From positions 155,752,741 to 155,816,740 of the forward strand of contig CM043945.1 of NCBI GenBank assembly GCA_014529385.2: DNA of 64,000 nucleotides, given 5' to 3'. The notes under the pieces are model-generated. The model searched no databases and had not been told where the DNA came from. It was given only the letters and a program-made list of their open reading frames with translations. Below are positions 11,301-20,252 of the stretch, piece by piece. The position numbers and the translations under genes were made by a program. Origin of the DNA: Adiantum capillus-veneris (Eukaryota; Streptophyta; Polypodiopsida; Polypodiales; Pteridaceae). How positions within the stretch are numbered: position 1 is the first letter of the stretch; each line of letters starts with the position of its first letter.

Positions 11301-12305
11301 GTGTATATGACTGACCTCGAGGATGATTCGGATTCAATCGAGACAATGGAGACTAGAACCAATACCACAAAGGGAAAGACCGACAAAGAAAACCGTAACA
11401 TGGAACCAAATGAAAACCGAATAAGAGAAAACCATAAAGAGCCTCTGAAAACACCACAAGTGTTTCCAAATCCAATCAGAGACCCCCAAGATAAACCGCA
11501 GGGGCAAAAAGGGAAGAATCGTAAAAAGAAGATTGGGATGTACCCAAACCCAGTAGACGAGATGGAGCAGGTGAAACATCTAAGAGGTTTAGTGGAGGAG
11601 ACTCAAAGGAAACTAGAACCAGAACCCATGCATGTCAAAATTCATGACACAATGTTTCCCACGCAAGTTTATCCACCCCACATGAACCATAGACCGTTAG
11701 CCATATCTAGTATCATCCAAGAAGGGAGTGAGGACGGGACATCAGAAAGTGAGCATACACCTTTCTTGTTGGAAAGGATGTTTAACGAAGGAATACCTGA
11801 TCCCATTGAGGAATATGAGATTCCATCCTCACCAGTTCCTAGTCAAGGACCTACACCCTGCAAAATGCCAATGAATGTTGCCAAACTAGTGGACTTCATG
11901 TCTTCTGAGGTCCGAACCACGATCATAGCAAAGCTGTATGGAGATCCTGAGTTATTCCTTGCACTTCGAGCATTCCTTAACGGAGAGCTACGAACGGGAT
12001 TACCACAGTTTGCGCAACCAAATAGGCCTGACTCGATTATGATTGATGAGGAAAATCATGTGCAATCACTTTACTTAGATGGACACGAGTCTGTGATCGA
12101 GGTACCCATTAACGAATTAGGGCAGTATTTTGAAGGCGATGAGTCTAATGCGACCCTACCCATCACTACCAAGGGATTAACTATAAAGGGAATTCTTGAT
12201 GGTGGTGCGGGAGTTAGCATCATTACAAAAGATTGTTGGGAATCCATGGGAAAACCCCGCCTCAGTGTTACTAACACTGTGGTAAAGATGCAAATGGTAC
12301 CATAG
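8310..12305 (+). CDS. gag: gypsy-1 Gag with four zinc knuckles and start of protease
   Basis: A 1331-aa protein. The first 430 residues are Ser/Thr/Pro-rich and low in complexity. A retrotransposon Gag capsid domain follows at about 450-610 (motifs LSGKAGDWYRTL, LFLKEYI, RKEGESVRDFISRL). Zinc knuckles lie at residues 686-698 (CX2CX3HX4C), 709-722 (canonical CX2CX4HX4C), 861-873 and 899-911 (both CX2CX3HX4C). A Lys-rich basic stretch is at about 965-1090. The C-terminus enters the aspartic protease, with active-site motif LDGGAG at about residue 1296. The frame then ends at TAG 12303-12305 in mid-protease, which looks like a frame loss rather than a designed stop. The role is RNA packaging and particle assembly. 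The length is far above the usual few hundred residues. Confidence 0.9.
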   Translation: MHLRSRRVLEHEHIEGASVHTDTHYPSTIGSRPSAGTQGSTTQDPKIAASDSSSDSEIMEAYPTQNTEREGHAPPKAPQPSTSMFSRFMETLGRATRSEPDANEAHEGGGEVDSPFTSHVDPTPPKSVHVDILPTSYQEGPVELPPSEVPSRVPLVTSKTTGSNIASTSQETVNTSTLEGLFINDHWTYDLHTEVLTDLHSGHAYHVGWIEIVQSTSSATSIEDQQKMICNVIHGIIQSERQNRGVNILSTGPTRFLDTSKAQQPTLSQMETPLMSPMDPSYVISPGVSMQSEPPSDNFSFPNLAQPSIKENTVLTPGISLTENVPMTSTVSTVALPSVVVPNMGPRPYVPLAPYAHMAPTPPIVPLVYAPRVPLPSPYPSGPMPGYVPYPASSTHMPRPVPVPLPHMIPRVPPLALPPHIGDLAAFAQTIGRSIAENMRHASDREPRSKAVQIAKLTQKFNGDEDARKHIEVFEQVCDSLGERNELHKCNALSLTLSGKAGDWYRTLRVDEKTIYPTLRRLFLKEYIREGVLWGVASQLQKAERKEGESVRDFISRLKHLNSRCPVNECFNNNQLLDRFIRGLRNEGIYTGLVIRGITTWEDVIANAIQLEDNLMIAGMRVSTDTRSTSSQAIEYEPMTAKPIANEPKVFETFLTDLTKAIQESLKDNRPPQNSHMYPRREQQWCSICLGPHSTSECPTFRVKFNGTCNACGRYGHQAKDCLMIKRMMANRPPVAWTDAPRAPVLMPAPPVEQLPQHMVPRSQNVVQATPLPPPLLGPQPPHPRVAPMNQVGCEPSNAYADGCEEEIDTSIAYGLDTLEECPIYYMEDCWGQVKPVYQAAALASRGQNIITQARRPPLQCYECGGPHRAAECPIRLQKNAAQMQMNQGSTSAMPILTCNRCGIDHLIAQCPYNPNAPKITPLNLVEIASVTSPIPPVAPAYAIKRSMLQGPGHILEERDTTSVIQAKKKKTRRKRSQNTGNSKPSSKTNIGTGDDPVYMTDLEDDSDSIETMETRTNTTKGKTDKENRNMEPNENRIRENHKEPLKTPQVFPNPIRDPQDKPQGQKGKNRKKKIGMYPNPVDEMEQVKHLRGLVEETQRKLEPEPMHVKIHDTMFPTQVYPPHMNHRPLAISSIIQEGSEDGTSESEHTPFLLERMFNEGIPDPIEEYEIPSSPVPSQGPTPCKMPMNVAKLVDFMSSEVRTTIIAKLYGDPELFLALRAFLNGELRTGLPQFAQPNRPDSIMIDEENHVQSLYLDGHESVIEVPINELGQYFEGDESNATLPITTKGLTIKGILDGGAGVSIITKDCWESMGKPRLSVTNTVVKMQMVP

Positions 12306-12378
12306 CCAAACCTATGGGGATGCTCAAGGATCTTAAGTCAAAGTTCTAGGACACAAGGTACGACATACGTTCATTGTA
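12306..12378 (+). pseudogene. gypsy-1 protease middle, out of frame
   Basis: Recognisable protease sequence continues here in a different frame from both flanking ORFs, implying two small indels, one near 12285-12295 and one near 12340. The flap-side C-terminal motif ILGRPF appears in the next ORF. Programmed frameshifting cannot be excluded for one junction, but two within about 60 bases points to decay. Confidence 0.6.
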
Positions 12379-15045
12379 ATGGATTTCTCTAAACACCTTA
12401 TGTCATATGAAATGATTTTAGGACGACCATTCATGAGGGAAGCACAAATGGTTCATGATTGGTCTAAAAATCATGTCTATTTGCAATTCCAAGACTCTTT
12501 CCTTAGAGTGGATTTGGTGACTGGTAAGGTACACCCCTTAGGGAGTAAAACCATTATTGATCATCGCTCTGACACCACAGTTCAATCGGCCCCACTACAA
12601 TATTGTTACACTTGTAAGAAGGATACAGACATTGGCCAAGATTCTCCTTACATGGATGTGTTACCGGGTATGACGGAATCAGACAACGTAGACTGGGTAC
12701 ACCTAGCTGCAACCATAGATACCTGGGGAAATAGAGGAACCACTTGGATCACACCAGAGGGGGAAGAGGTACCACAAATTGCACCTCTGAACATGATAAG
12801 TGCCATACATGCATCTTCTAAGGGCAAGGCAATTGTGGACCAATCTGACAGTGACACCGATAGCTCAATAGAAGACTTTGACCAACACGACTTGGACACT
12901 GACTCCCAGAGTGAAACGGATTCTGAATCCCATGAATTAGAGAGTGGAGCAAGTTCAGAGTCAAAACATTCGGAAGGACCGAGCACATCAACCGATGATA
13001 GCTCCCCCGAGAGTGAAGAGGACACCAACGAGGACTCCTTTAGTGAGCCAAATCTAAATGCAAATCAAAAGCAGGTCTCAAATAAGAAAAAGAAAAACCT
13101 TAAGAGGCGTCGATATCGAGCCAATGTACGTGCTAGGATAAAAAAGAAGAGATCCTCAGCAGAATGGCTCAGTTATATAGGAGCATGTGATGCTCATCGA
13201 AAATTGGTAGACAATTGGGGTGAATATCTCCAAAATGTTATGTGGTGTAGACCACGAGCCCATGACATAGCCCAATTAGAGATCATAGACAAGCCAAAGT
13301 TGAGCCGCACTGCAAGGAGGCGTCAAAACCAAGAGTTAGCTGGACAACACAAGAAAGCAGAAATGGAAGCACAAACCAAAGCACAACCAGAATCCACAGA
13401 CTTGCATCCTGCACCAGAACATTTCAAATCTTACACCACACGGGAAGCAAAGGTTGTGTACACAAAAGCCCAAAGAATACCTATCGATGGGAATAATGGA
13501 ATCTATGATGGTCCGGAAATAGTTAAAGAAATAGAATTAGCTGACCCCGGTGAAGAATCAAAACCTGTTTTTATTGCCCAAGACCTCACAGAAGTTGAAG
13601 AGGCGGTCCTCAAAGAGCTTCTCAAGGAATTCAAGGACGTATTCGCTTGGACATATCATGATATGAAAGGTGTTCCACCTTCTGTGGTCCAACATACAAT
13701 CCCTATGATTAGCACTGCGAAGCCCGTACAACAAAGACCCTACCCGATGAATCCTAAGTACGCAAAGATCATTCAAGAAGAACTAGAAAAGCTTATCAAA
13801 TGTGGGTTCATATATCCTATTGAACACTCTGAATGGGTGTCTCCAATAGTTATCGTGCCAAAAAAGAATGGGAAACTCAGGGTGTGCGTGGACCTCAAAA
13901 AAGTTAATGCAGCTACTAGAAGAGACCATTACCCCCTACCATATTCCGAACATGTACTCGAAAGAGTTGCAGGCAAGGAAGCTTATAGCTTTCTAGATGG
14001 GTACTCAGGCTACAACCAAATCACGATAGCGCTAGAGGACCAAGCTAAAACTGCCTTCATCACAGAATTTGGCGTGTTTGCATTTCGTGTGATGGATTTT
14101 GGCTTAACAAATGCCCCTGCTACATTCCAACGATTAATAAACACTGCTTTTAAAGAATATTTGAGAGAGTTTTGTGAAGCTTTCTTAGACGACCTTTGTG
14201 TTTACTCTTCTTGGAAAGAACATCTATCATGTTTGTGGAAGGTGTTTGAAAAGTGTAGGTTATATCGTATCTCATTGAACCCGTTCAAATGCCAATTTTG
14301 GGTCAAGCATGGAGTTATTTTAGGACATATAGTATCCAAGAATGGTATCTCAACCAATGAGAGCAAAATTAAAGTGATTCTAGAGTTACCACCACCAACC
14401 AATTACAAGGGAGTTCAAAGGTTCATGGGACACGTGGGTTATTATCGACGGTTTATTTTATTTTTCGCTGAGATAGCACGTCCTTTGTACAAGCTTCTCA
14501 TTGAATTTAAATGGACTGAAGAGTGTGACCAGGCCTATGAACAATTGAAGAAAACACTAGCAAGTGCTCCAATTTTAAGGACACCTAACTGGGATGTCAT
14601 TTTCCATGTGCATATTGATGCATCAAACTTTGCTATTGGGTGTGTTCTCACTCAACCAGGAGAACATAAATTGGACTATCCCATTAGCTTTGCAAGCCGT
14701 CAATTGAACGATGCTGAAAGGAACTACACCACTACAAAGCAAGAAGGTTTGGCAATGGTTTATGCAGTAAAGAAATTTCGCTACTACCTTCTGGCAAACA
14801 AGTTTGTATTTTATGTAGACCATCAAGCGTTGCTGTATCTGGTAAACAAGCCATGCTCTACAGGAAGAATCACACGATGGTTGTTAATTCTTCTGGAGTT
14901 TGATTTCACGATTGTAGTGAGACCCGGTAAAAGGCACGTCATGGATGATCATTTGTCTCCCATACCCAATGGTGAAGCCCCTACAGGAGTTGATGATGAA
15001 TTACCCGATACTTCCCTATTCATAGTTGAGACTATGCCTGAATGA
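12379..15045 (+). CDS. pol: gypsy-1 Pol: protease end, reverse transcriptase, RNase H
   Basis: An 888-aa frame. Residues 1-60 finish the protease (ILGRPFM). Residues about 150-260 are acidic and Ser-rich, then basic, an unusual insert between PR and RT. RT spans about 430-640, with VCVDLKKVNAATRRDHYPLP, FLDGYSGYNQI, FGLTNAPATFQR and the catalytic FLDD (in place of YMDD/YVDD). The RNase H domain spans about 740-850, with HIDASNFAIGCVL, ASRQLNDAERNY and VDHQALLYL. It ends with a PGKRHVMDDHLS segment, the usual link toward integrase. The stop overlaps the next ATG as ATGA, most simply explained by a one-base loss in a formerly continuous polyprotein. The product would copy element RNA into DNA within cytoplasmic particles. 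Confidence 0.9.
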   Translation: MDFSKHLMSYEMILGRPFMREAQMVHDWSKNHVYLQFQDSFLRVDLVTGKVHPLGSKTIIDHRSDTTVQSAPLQYCYTCKKDTDIGQDSPYMDVLPGMTESDNVDWVHLAATIDTWGNRGTTWITPEGEEVPQIAPLNMISAIHASSKGKAIVDQSDSDTDSSIEDFDQHDLDTDSQSETDSESHELESGASSESKHSEGPSTSTDDSSPESEEDTNEDSFSEPNLNANQKQVSNKKKKNLKRRRYRANVRARIKKKRSSAEWLSYIGACDAHRKLVDNWGEYLQNVMWCRPRAHDIAQLEIIDKPKLSRTARRRQNQELAGQHKKAEMEAQTKAQPESTDLHPAPEHFKSYTTREAKVVYTKAQRIPIDGNNGIYDGPEIVKEIELADPGEESKPVFIAQDLTEVEEAVLKELLKEFKDVFAWTYHDMKGVPPSVVQHTIPMISTAKPVQQRPYPMNPKYAKIIQEELEKLIKCGFIYPIEHSEWVSPIVIVPKKNGKLRVCVDLKKVNAATRRDHYPLPYSEHVLERVAGKEAYSFLDGYSGYNQITIALEDQAKTAFITEFGVFAFRVMDFGLTNAPATFQRLINTAFKEYLREFCEAFLDDLCVYSSWKEHLSCLWKVFEKCRLYRISLNPFKCQFWVKHGVILGHIVSKNGISTNESKIKVILELPPPTNYKGVQRFMGHVGYYRRFILFFAEIARPLYKLLIEFKWTEECDQAYEQLKKTLASAPILRTPNWDVIFHVHIDASNFAIGCVLTQPGEHKLDYPISFASRQLNDAERNYTTTKQEGLAMVYAVKKFRYYLLANKFVFYVDHQALLYLVNKPCSTGRITRWLLILLEFDFTIVVRPGKRHVMDDHLSPIPNGEAPTGVDDELPDTSLFIVETMPE

Positions 15046-15938
15046 GTGAGAACATTGTTAACTTTTTAGTTAATGGTTTTCCACCCAAGGAACTTTGTAA
15101 GGATATCGCTCGAAGGCTAGTAAAAGAATGTGAACCCTATTGTTTGATTGCCGGAACTCTGTATAGATTAGGCAAGGATGATATTCTTAGGCGTTGTGCC
15201 CGCGAGGATGAATATTTGTATATCTTGCAAGAAGCACATATGGGCATAGCAGGAGGACATTTTTCAGGAGACCTGACTGCTAGAAAGGTGCTGCAATCAG
15301 GCTATTGGTGGCCAACTTTATTTAAGGATGCATCACTTTTTACAAAAGGGTGTGATGAGTGCCAACGTTACAAGACCACACAGTGCAAAGACAGAATGCC
15401 CTTACATCCTATTAAAGTAACCCAACCATTTGAAAAATGGGGCTTAGACTTTGTAGGTCCAATTAGTCCCGCAGCTCGCAACACTCAATCTCGATATATT
15501 CTAGTTGCTACAAACTATGTAACAAAGTGGGCTGAAGCTAAGGATTCACAAAAAGCTGACGTGAGGACAACAACTAAGTTTCTTTTTGAGAACATTATCA
15601 CAAGATTTGGTTGCCCTTTTGAAATTGTTAGTGATAATGGTACCCATTTTATAAATGAGGTAATAAGAGAGCTTACCACGACCTTTATGATATCCTACCA
15701 TAAGTCTACACCTTATTACCCGCAAGCTAATGGACAAGCCGAGAGCACCAACAAGACTCTAATCTCTATTTTAACCAAGACGGTAGAAGCTCATCGCACT
15801 GATTGGGATTTGAAGTTGACATCTGCTCTATGGGCTTATCGTACTGCTTATAAAGTGGCTATTAATTGTACGCCATTCAAAATGGTATACGGCCAAGAAG
15901 CGGTTATGCCTTGGGAGTTTGTCATTCCTAGTCTTTAG
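15042..15938 (+). CDS. int: gypsy-1 integrase
   Basis: 298 aa. An HHCC zinc-binding domain (AGGHFSGDLTARKVL ... CDECQRY) precedes the DDE core: WGLDFVGPI (D), FEIVSDNGTHF (D), and PYYPQANGQAEST (E). The core ends with ALWAYRTAYKV and PFKMVYGQEA, as in plant Ty3/gypsy integrases. The frame stops at TAG 15936-15938, but the same frame continues as normal integrase C-terminal sequence, so the stop is probably a nonsense mutation (CAG to TAG). The product would join element cDNA to chromosomal DNA. The apparent ATG start is an artefact of the upstream frame break. Confidence 0.9.
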   Translation: MSENIVNFLVNGFPPKELCKDIARRLVKECEPYCLIAGTLYRLGKDDILRRCAREDEYLYILQEAHMGIAGGHFSGDLTARKVLQSGYWWPTLFKDASLFTKGCDECQRYKTTQCKDRMPLHPIKVTQPFEKWGLDFVGPISPAARNTQSRYILVATNYVTKWAEAKDSQKADVRTTTKFLFENIITRFGCPFEIVSDNGTHFINEVIRELTTTFMISYHKSTPYYPQANGQAESTNKTLISILTKTVEAHRTDWDLKLTSALWAYRTAYKVAINCTPFKMVYGQEAVMPWEFVIPSL

Positions 15939-17654
15939 GTAGCTTCGCAAGAAGGATGGAATGGTAACCCCTTAACCGAGAGTTTGTATATCTTAGAAAA
16001 ACTAGACGAAGAGAGACAGTTGGCTGTGCAAAATGCTCTTGTGGAAAAGGATAGGAGAAAGAAGTGGTTTGATCGCCATGTGAAGGACAAGGACATCAAA
16101 GTTGGTGATAAAGTCCTTATGTATGGAGTACGTAAAGAGAAGAAAAAGTTGAAATATGCTGGTAAAGGACCATATAGAGTATGTGAAATTACCCCACAAG
16201 GTACCCTTCGTGTGGAAACTCTTGATGGAGTTGAAACCATTGGATTCCTCAATGGGAGTAAATTCAAAAGATATTATGATCCTTTAAGCCAAGAAGAACT
16301 ACAGGCCATTCATCAAAAGAAGGCCGCCAAAGCACAAACCGAGTTAAATAAGATACAAGCTCAAGCTGAGGCTAAGGATAGACAACAACGTATAAGACAA
16401 AAACGAGAGGCTAACCTTGGAGTCACAAATGCATTCCACGTGGAAATCAAAGAGGATGGGTTGGACTCTGACACACCTCTACGATACCCTATTGAGTTAA
16501 ATAGTGCCTATGGAAAAGTGCTATATAACGCCTTATTGGACACGGGTGCTAAATATAATTTGCTATCCTATGGGGTGTGGTGTCAGTTAGGAAAGCCACC
16601 TCTATCTGAGAGTATTGTCCAAGTCAAGGGTGTCAACAAGAAAAAAACTACGGTTTTTGGAATCTAGCACACTTCTGTCAGTTATGACAATGGAATTGTA
16701 GCTCAAGACTTTTTGGTCATGCCTACTGGAACTATGGAGGGTAATATAAACCTAGGCTGCACGTGGATGATAGCCACCAAATGCACTCTTGATTGGGGGA
16801 CTGGGGGTGTTACAACGCAAAAACCAACTCTTAGCTCTACCACTCAAGCCATAGTCCCTGAGATATTGCCTAAGGAAATAAAACCCAAGACATTGCATGT
16901 CCAGGAGGTTGAACCATACGTCCCCATAGCCCAACTCTCTAGAGCTTCAACTGATGTAGTTCAAAGAAAGCTTCAGACACACAAGAACCATCCTAATATA
17001 ACAGAGAAAACATACAAGTGGGTCCCTAAAGCCTCTGTAGTGAGCATGGTTGATGCAAAAAAACGGAAACCTAGTAAGAACCGTCCCACTCACTCCAAGA
17101 AATGTAAAGAAACGTTGCGTTGGATTCCTAAACGACTATTGGAAGCCCAAGGATACTATGAAGGAAATGATCTAATCTGGGTGCCCAAACGTAAAGTGTA
17201 CTCTTACCTGTCACCTGGCCCATGTAAACCCAATCTTGTGGCTCCAAAACAAATTGAAAATCGTGGAAAGGAAAAAATCATGGAACGTTACACACCCGAT
17301 CTAGAGCTAGTTTGGGTACCAAAGAAAGAACGATTTGTTCCACCTAGCTTAGGAACAGGGAAATCAAATGAAGCTTCTTGCTCTTCATGTAGTTCCTATA
17401 CGCAAATAGAAGCTTCGACACAACCTCCACCTACCACTGTACATATCCATACAAGCACGAAAGAGTTTGCACCTCCCGGGGTAAGTTCACCACCTACAAC
17501 AATGTTGCAAATAAAATCATGGGAGAGTAACTTACCACCCTTGCAACTAGATGAAACGCATAGGGCGGTCGAAAACTATTGGTTAAAACTTTCACCCATA
17601 ACAACTTGGAACAATTGGTTTCAAAAGGTGACGACCTCATTCCAAAAGGTATGA
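15939..17654 (+). pseudogene. gypsy-1 integrase tail, second retropepsin-like domain and W[VI]PK-repeat module
   Basis: This continues the integrase frame past TAG 15936-15938 and is broken by TAG 16665-16667. First comes an integrase C-terminal barrel-like part (KVGDKVLMYG ... KYAGKGPYRV) and a Gln/Lys-rich helix (about 16290-16420). Next is a retropepsin-like domain: LLDTGAKYNLLS at 16533-16568, and after the TAG, DFLVMPTG and NINLGCTWM ... LDWGTG near 16750-16805. Then four degenerate repeats, KWVPK, RWIPK, IWVPK and VWVPK, at about 17011, 17118, 17177 and 17313, in a basic, Ser/Pro-rich setting. A frame change near 17575 moves the last part (KGMIYPRKGGV) to another frame, which remains open in the second copy at 51155-51394. 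I do not recognise the W[VI]PK module. Confidence 0.75.
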
Positions 17655-17661
17655 TCTACCC

Positions 17662-17675
17662 AAGGAAGGGGGGAG
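17662..17675 (+). other. Internal polypurine tract within gypsy-1
   Basis: AAGGAAGGGGGGAG followed by TGTTTGC looks exactly like a polypurine tract and LTR start, yet it lies 1.9 kb before the true 3' LTR. The same arrangement is conserved at 51307-51320. Confidence 0.65.
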
Positions 17676-17753
17676 TGTTTGCTAACATCAATCATTCACT
17701 CGCTCCCCTCTCAACCTTCCTCCCTGACCTCTCAATTCCAATCTTAGGGAATG

Positions 17754-17764
17754 TATATATATAG
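17754..17764 (+). promoter_or_regulatory. TATA box candidate before the small acidic ORF
   Basis: TATATATATAG follows a CT-rich stretch and precedes the ATG at 17935 by about 170 bases. The equivalent TATATATATAG stands at 51401-51411 in the related copy. It may drive a separate short transcript; this is inference. Confidence 0.45.
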
Positions 17765-17934
17765 CCTTATACTCACAAAAAACAAAAATAGTAAAGAGCA
17801 AGAGCGACTAGCAACGAGAGAGCACCCTATCAGATCTTACATATAAGTCCAAATTCACCGTGTCAATTCAAGCAACACACAAAAACAACTCTTATGTTTT
17901 AAAGGCCTAACCAAATCTATTTGTCTTGTCAGAA

Positions 17935-18357
17935 ATGGCTACTTCACCAGAGGCATGCACTTCTATTTTTGATGAAAGGTACCCTTTGTCTTTTCCTCAA
18001 GTGTTCTACGTATGCTACCCTATACTTTCTTGTGAATGGGATTTGATAGAGAGCCTTGCATGTGAGAGAAATTTTGAGGAGCTAGAATGGATGATACGTC
18101 TATGGCTAACTAGTGATCCCTACCCAGTAGCGAATGTGTCTCCAATGGCACATGCTTATTCTTTTGCACAAGATGAGTATCCACGCATCGCGAGGTTCTT
18201 GATTAGCATGCTTGCACAAGAGGATGATGAAGAGGAACTAATAGAGACCGAGGAAGACTATGGCCTCACGGACAACGATTTTATTTATCTAGATGATGAG
18301 GATAGAGGCCTAGCCTTAGGGTGGCCACCCGGTTTATATAATATCCTCTTTCCTTGA
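17935..18357 (+). CDS. Small acidic ORF of the gypsy-1 family (unknown function)
   Basis: 140 aa from ATG 17935; the frame can extend slightly upstream only through a TTG. The N-terminal half has ERYPLSFPQVFYVCYPIL and a CEWDLIESLACERNFEELEW stretch. The C-terminal half is strongly acidic (EEELIETEEDYGLTDND, DDEDRGL) and ends GLYNILFP. The same protein is recognisable at 51600-52027, sharing WDL, LACE, NF, ELEW and the D/E-rich end with the closing YNI.FP, although the DNA has diverged widely, which suggests past selection on the protein. It lies behind an internal polypurine tract and TATA box. There is no signal peptide, membrane span or known domain. A regulatory or nuclear role is only a guess. 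Confidence 0.6.
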   Translation: MATSPEACTSIFDERYPLSFPQVFYVCYPILSCEWDLIESLACERNFEELEWMIRLWLTSDPYPVANVSPMAHAYSFAQDEYPRIARFLISMLAQEDDEEELIETEEDYGLTDNDFIYLDDEDRGLALGWPPGLYNILFP

Positions 18358-19568
18358 TTCTAAAAGGGGTGACAGATAGGTAGGTTAGGGGTCTAGATTG
18401 TGTTTTGAGTTTGTTTTTTAGGAGTTTTAATTTTTCACACTGACATGCCTCCTAGAGGTATAGTGGCTGTTTTTGGATGTGTTAGGTAGGACTTATATGG
18501 ATCTCCATCCACATGGCTGAGGACATCTGCTTCAACGAAATGATCCACTCCATACCTCCAGGTGTACTACTTTCCATGATTCATGTTGGTGGATATGTGT
18601 AATTTCTAATAATGATTTTTCATTCTTTGTTTGAGTGCAATAGTTATGATTGTTATCTGCCATTATAGATGTATAAATTTGCCTTTGCTTTAGTTGATTG
18701 AACTCCAGTTTAATCTTATGGATGAGCCTGGAGATTAGGAGACCGTGACTTTAGGTTAACTCATTTACTTGACCACTAGGCCTAGCTAATAAAATTATCC
18801 GAGTATTTGAGACCTTAGGAATGTTTTAGGCAGAGAAAGGCTTGCTCACTCAAACAACAAAAAACACTAGTGCGAATACCAAGGAAATGGAAAAAAAAAA
18901 AACAACAACATAAGTGCCACAAATGAAAAATCTTACGTTGGAAGAGAAATCCTGGCTTGAATTGGTACTTCACTCACATGTATTGTCTATGGTACTAGAG
19001 CCCTAGAGGTTCCCAGTGTGGGCGCTTTTCCTTGAGAAGAAAAAAACCCCGGACATACAAAATAAGCACACACGTCACATGATTGTGACCCAAAGTAAAA
19101 AAGTATTAAAAACAATAAAAATTAAAAATTAAAAGACTTCCATTGAGCTTACAGTTAACATTTCAAGCTTTTGTTTGCAGTTGTGAGAGCGAGTTGGCTA
19201 ATCAAAGCTGAAAAGCATAATTAGGGAATCTTGCATTTAGATAATCTTCTTAGCTTAGCTAGTACTAGAGTAGTTGTTTTAACCTTAGTCATAGCTAACT
19301 AATTGATAGACTCACCCATAAGCTCAAAACTCTTGATTAATTAATTTACTCAAAGTGCAATTTATTTGTCCTTAATGGCAGTCTAACATTTCATAAATCT
19401 TGCATTTACTCATTTCCACATGTACTTTACATTCCCCTCATGATTTATGGCAATATAATTTCGCTTGCTAAAACAGTGACTTTGCCTTACAGATTCAAAT
19501 CTAGATGCTCTACAACATGGACATACCAAGCTTCAACTCAATAGCTTCCGAGGACGGAATCTACATCA
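18358..19568 (+). other. gypsy-1 3' noncoding region
   Basis: About 1.2 kb without a credible ORF. It shares short islands with 52028-53300, including GCCTCCTAGAGGTA near 18447 and the block at 18966-19036. It contains A-rich runs near 18893 and 19100-19135. Confidence 0.55.
18966..19036 (+). other. Conserved noncoding block in the 3' region of the gypsy-1 family
   Basis: About 71 bases (containing CTTCACTCACATGTATTG, GGTACTAGAGCCCTAGAGG and GTGTGGGCGCTTTTCCTTGA) are nearly identical to 52730-52800, while flanking sequence has diverged. It contains the palindromic CTAGAGCCCTAG. It could be an RNA element; no ORF explains it. Confidence 0.6.
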
Positions 19569-19578
19569 GGAAGGGGGG
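19569..19578 (+). other. gypsy-1 polypurine tract
   Basis: GGAAGGGGGG, then CAA, directly precedes the TGTTAACC start of the 3' LTR. It is the expected plus-strand primer. Confidence 0.8.
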
Positions 19579-19581
19579 CAA

Positions 19582-20247
<666 letters not shown>

Positions 20248-20252
20248 CCTCC
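20248..20252. repeat. Target site duplication of gypsy-1, right
   Basis: CCTCC, identical to 6662-6666, after which the satellite word ATAACACAATGG resumes. Confidence 0.95.

Noticed and set aside
15042-15045. ATGA overlap as translational coupling
   Set aside because: Sequence after the junction continues the normal Pol-to-integrase linker in another frame, so a one-base loss is simpler.
12379-15045. Pararetrovirus (caulimovirid) integration
   Set aside because: The presence of integrase, LTRs and target duplication and the absence of a movement protein fit a Ty3/gypsy retrotransposon.
15936-15938. Programmed stop readthrough between integrase and tail
   Set aside because: The context after TAG (GTA GCT) does not match known readthrough signals, and similar CAG-to-TAG changes occur throughout unrelated elements. 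Kept only as a remote alternative.
17676-19581. A separate nested LTR starting at the internal polypurine tract
   Set aside because: No second copy of this segment is found as a paired LTR in the window, and both family members carry it in the same place. It is treated as part of the element.
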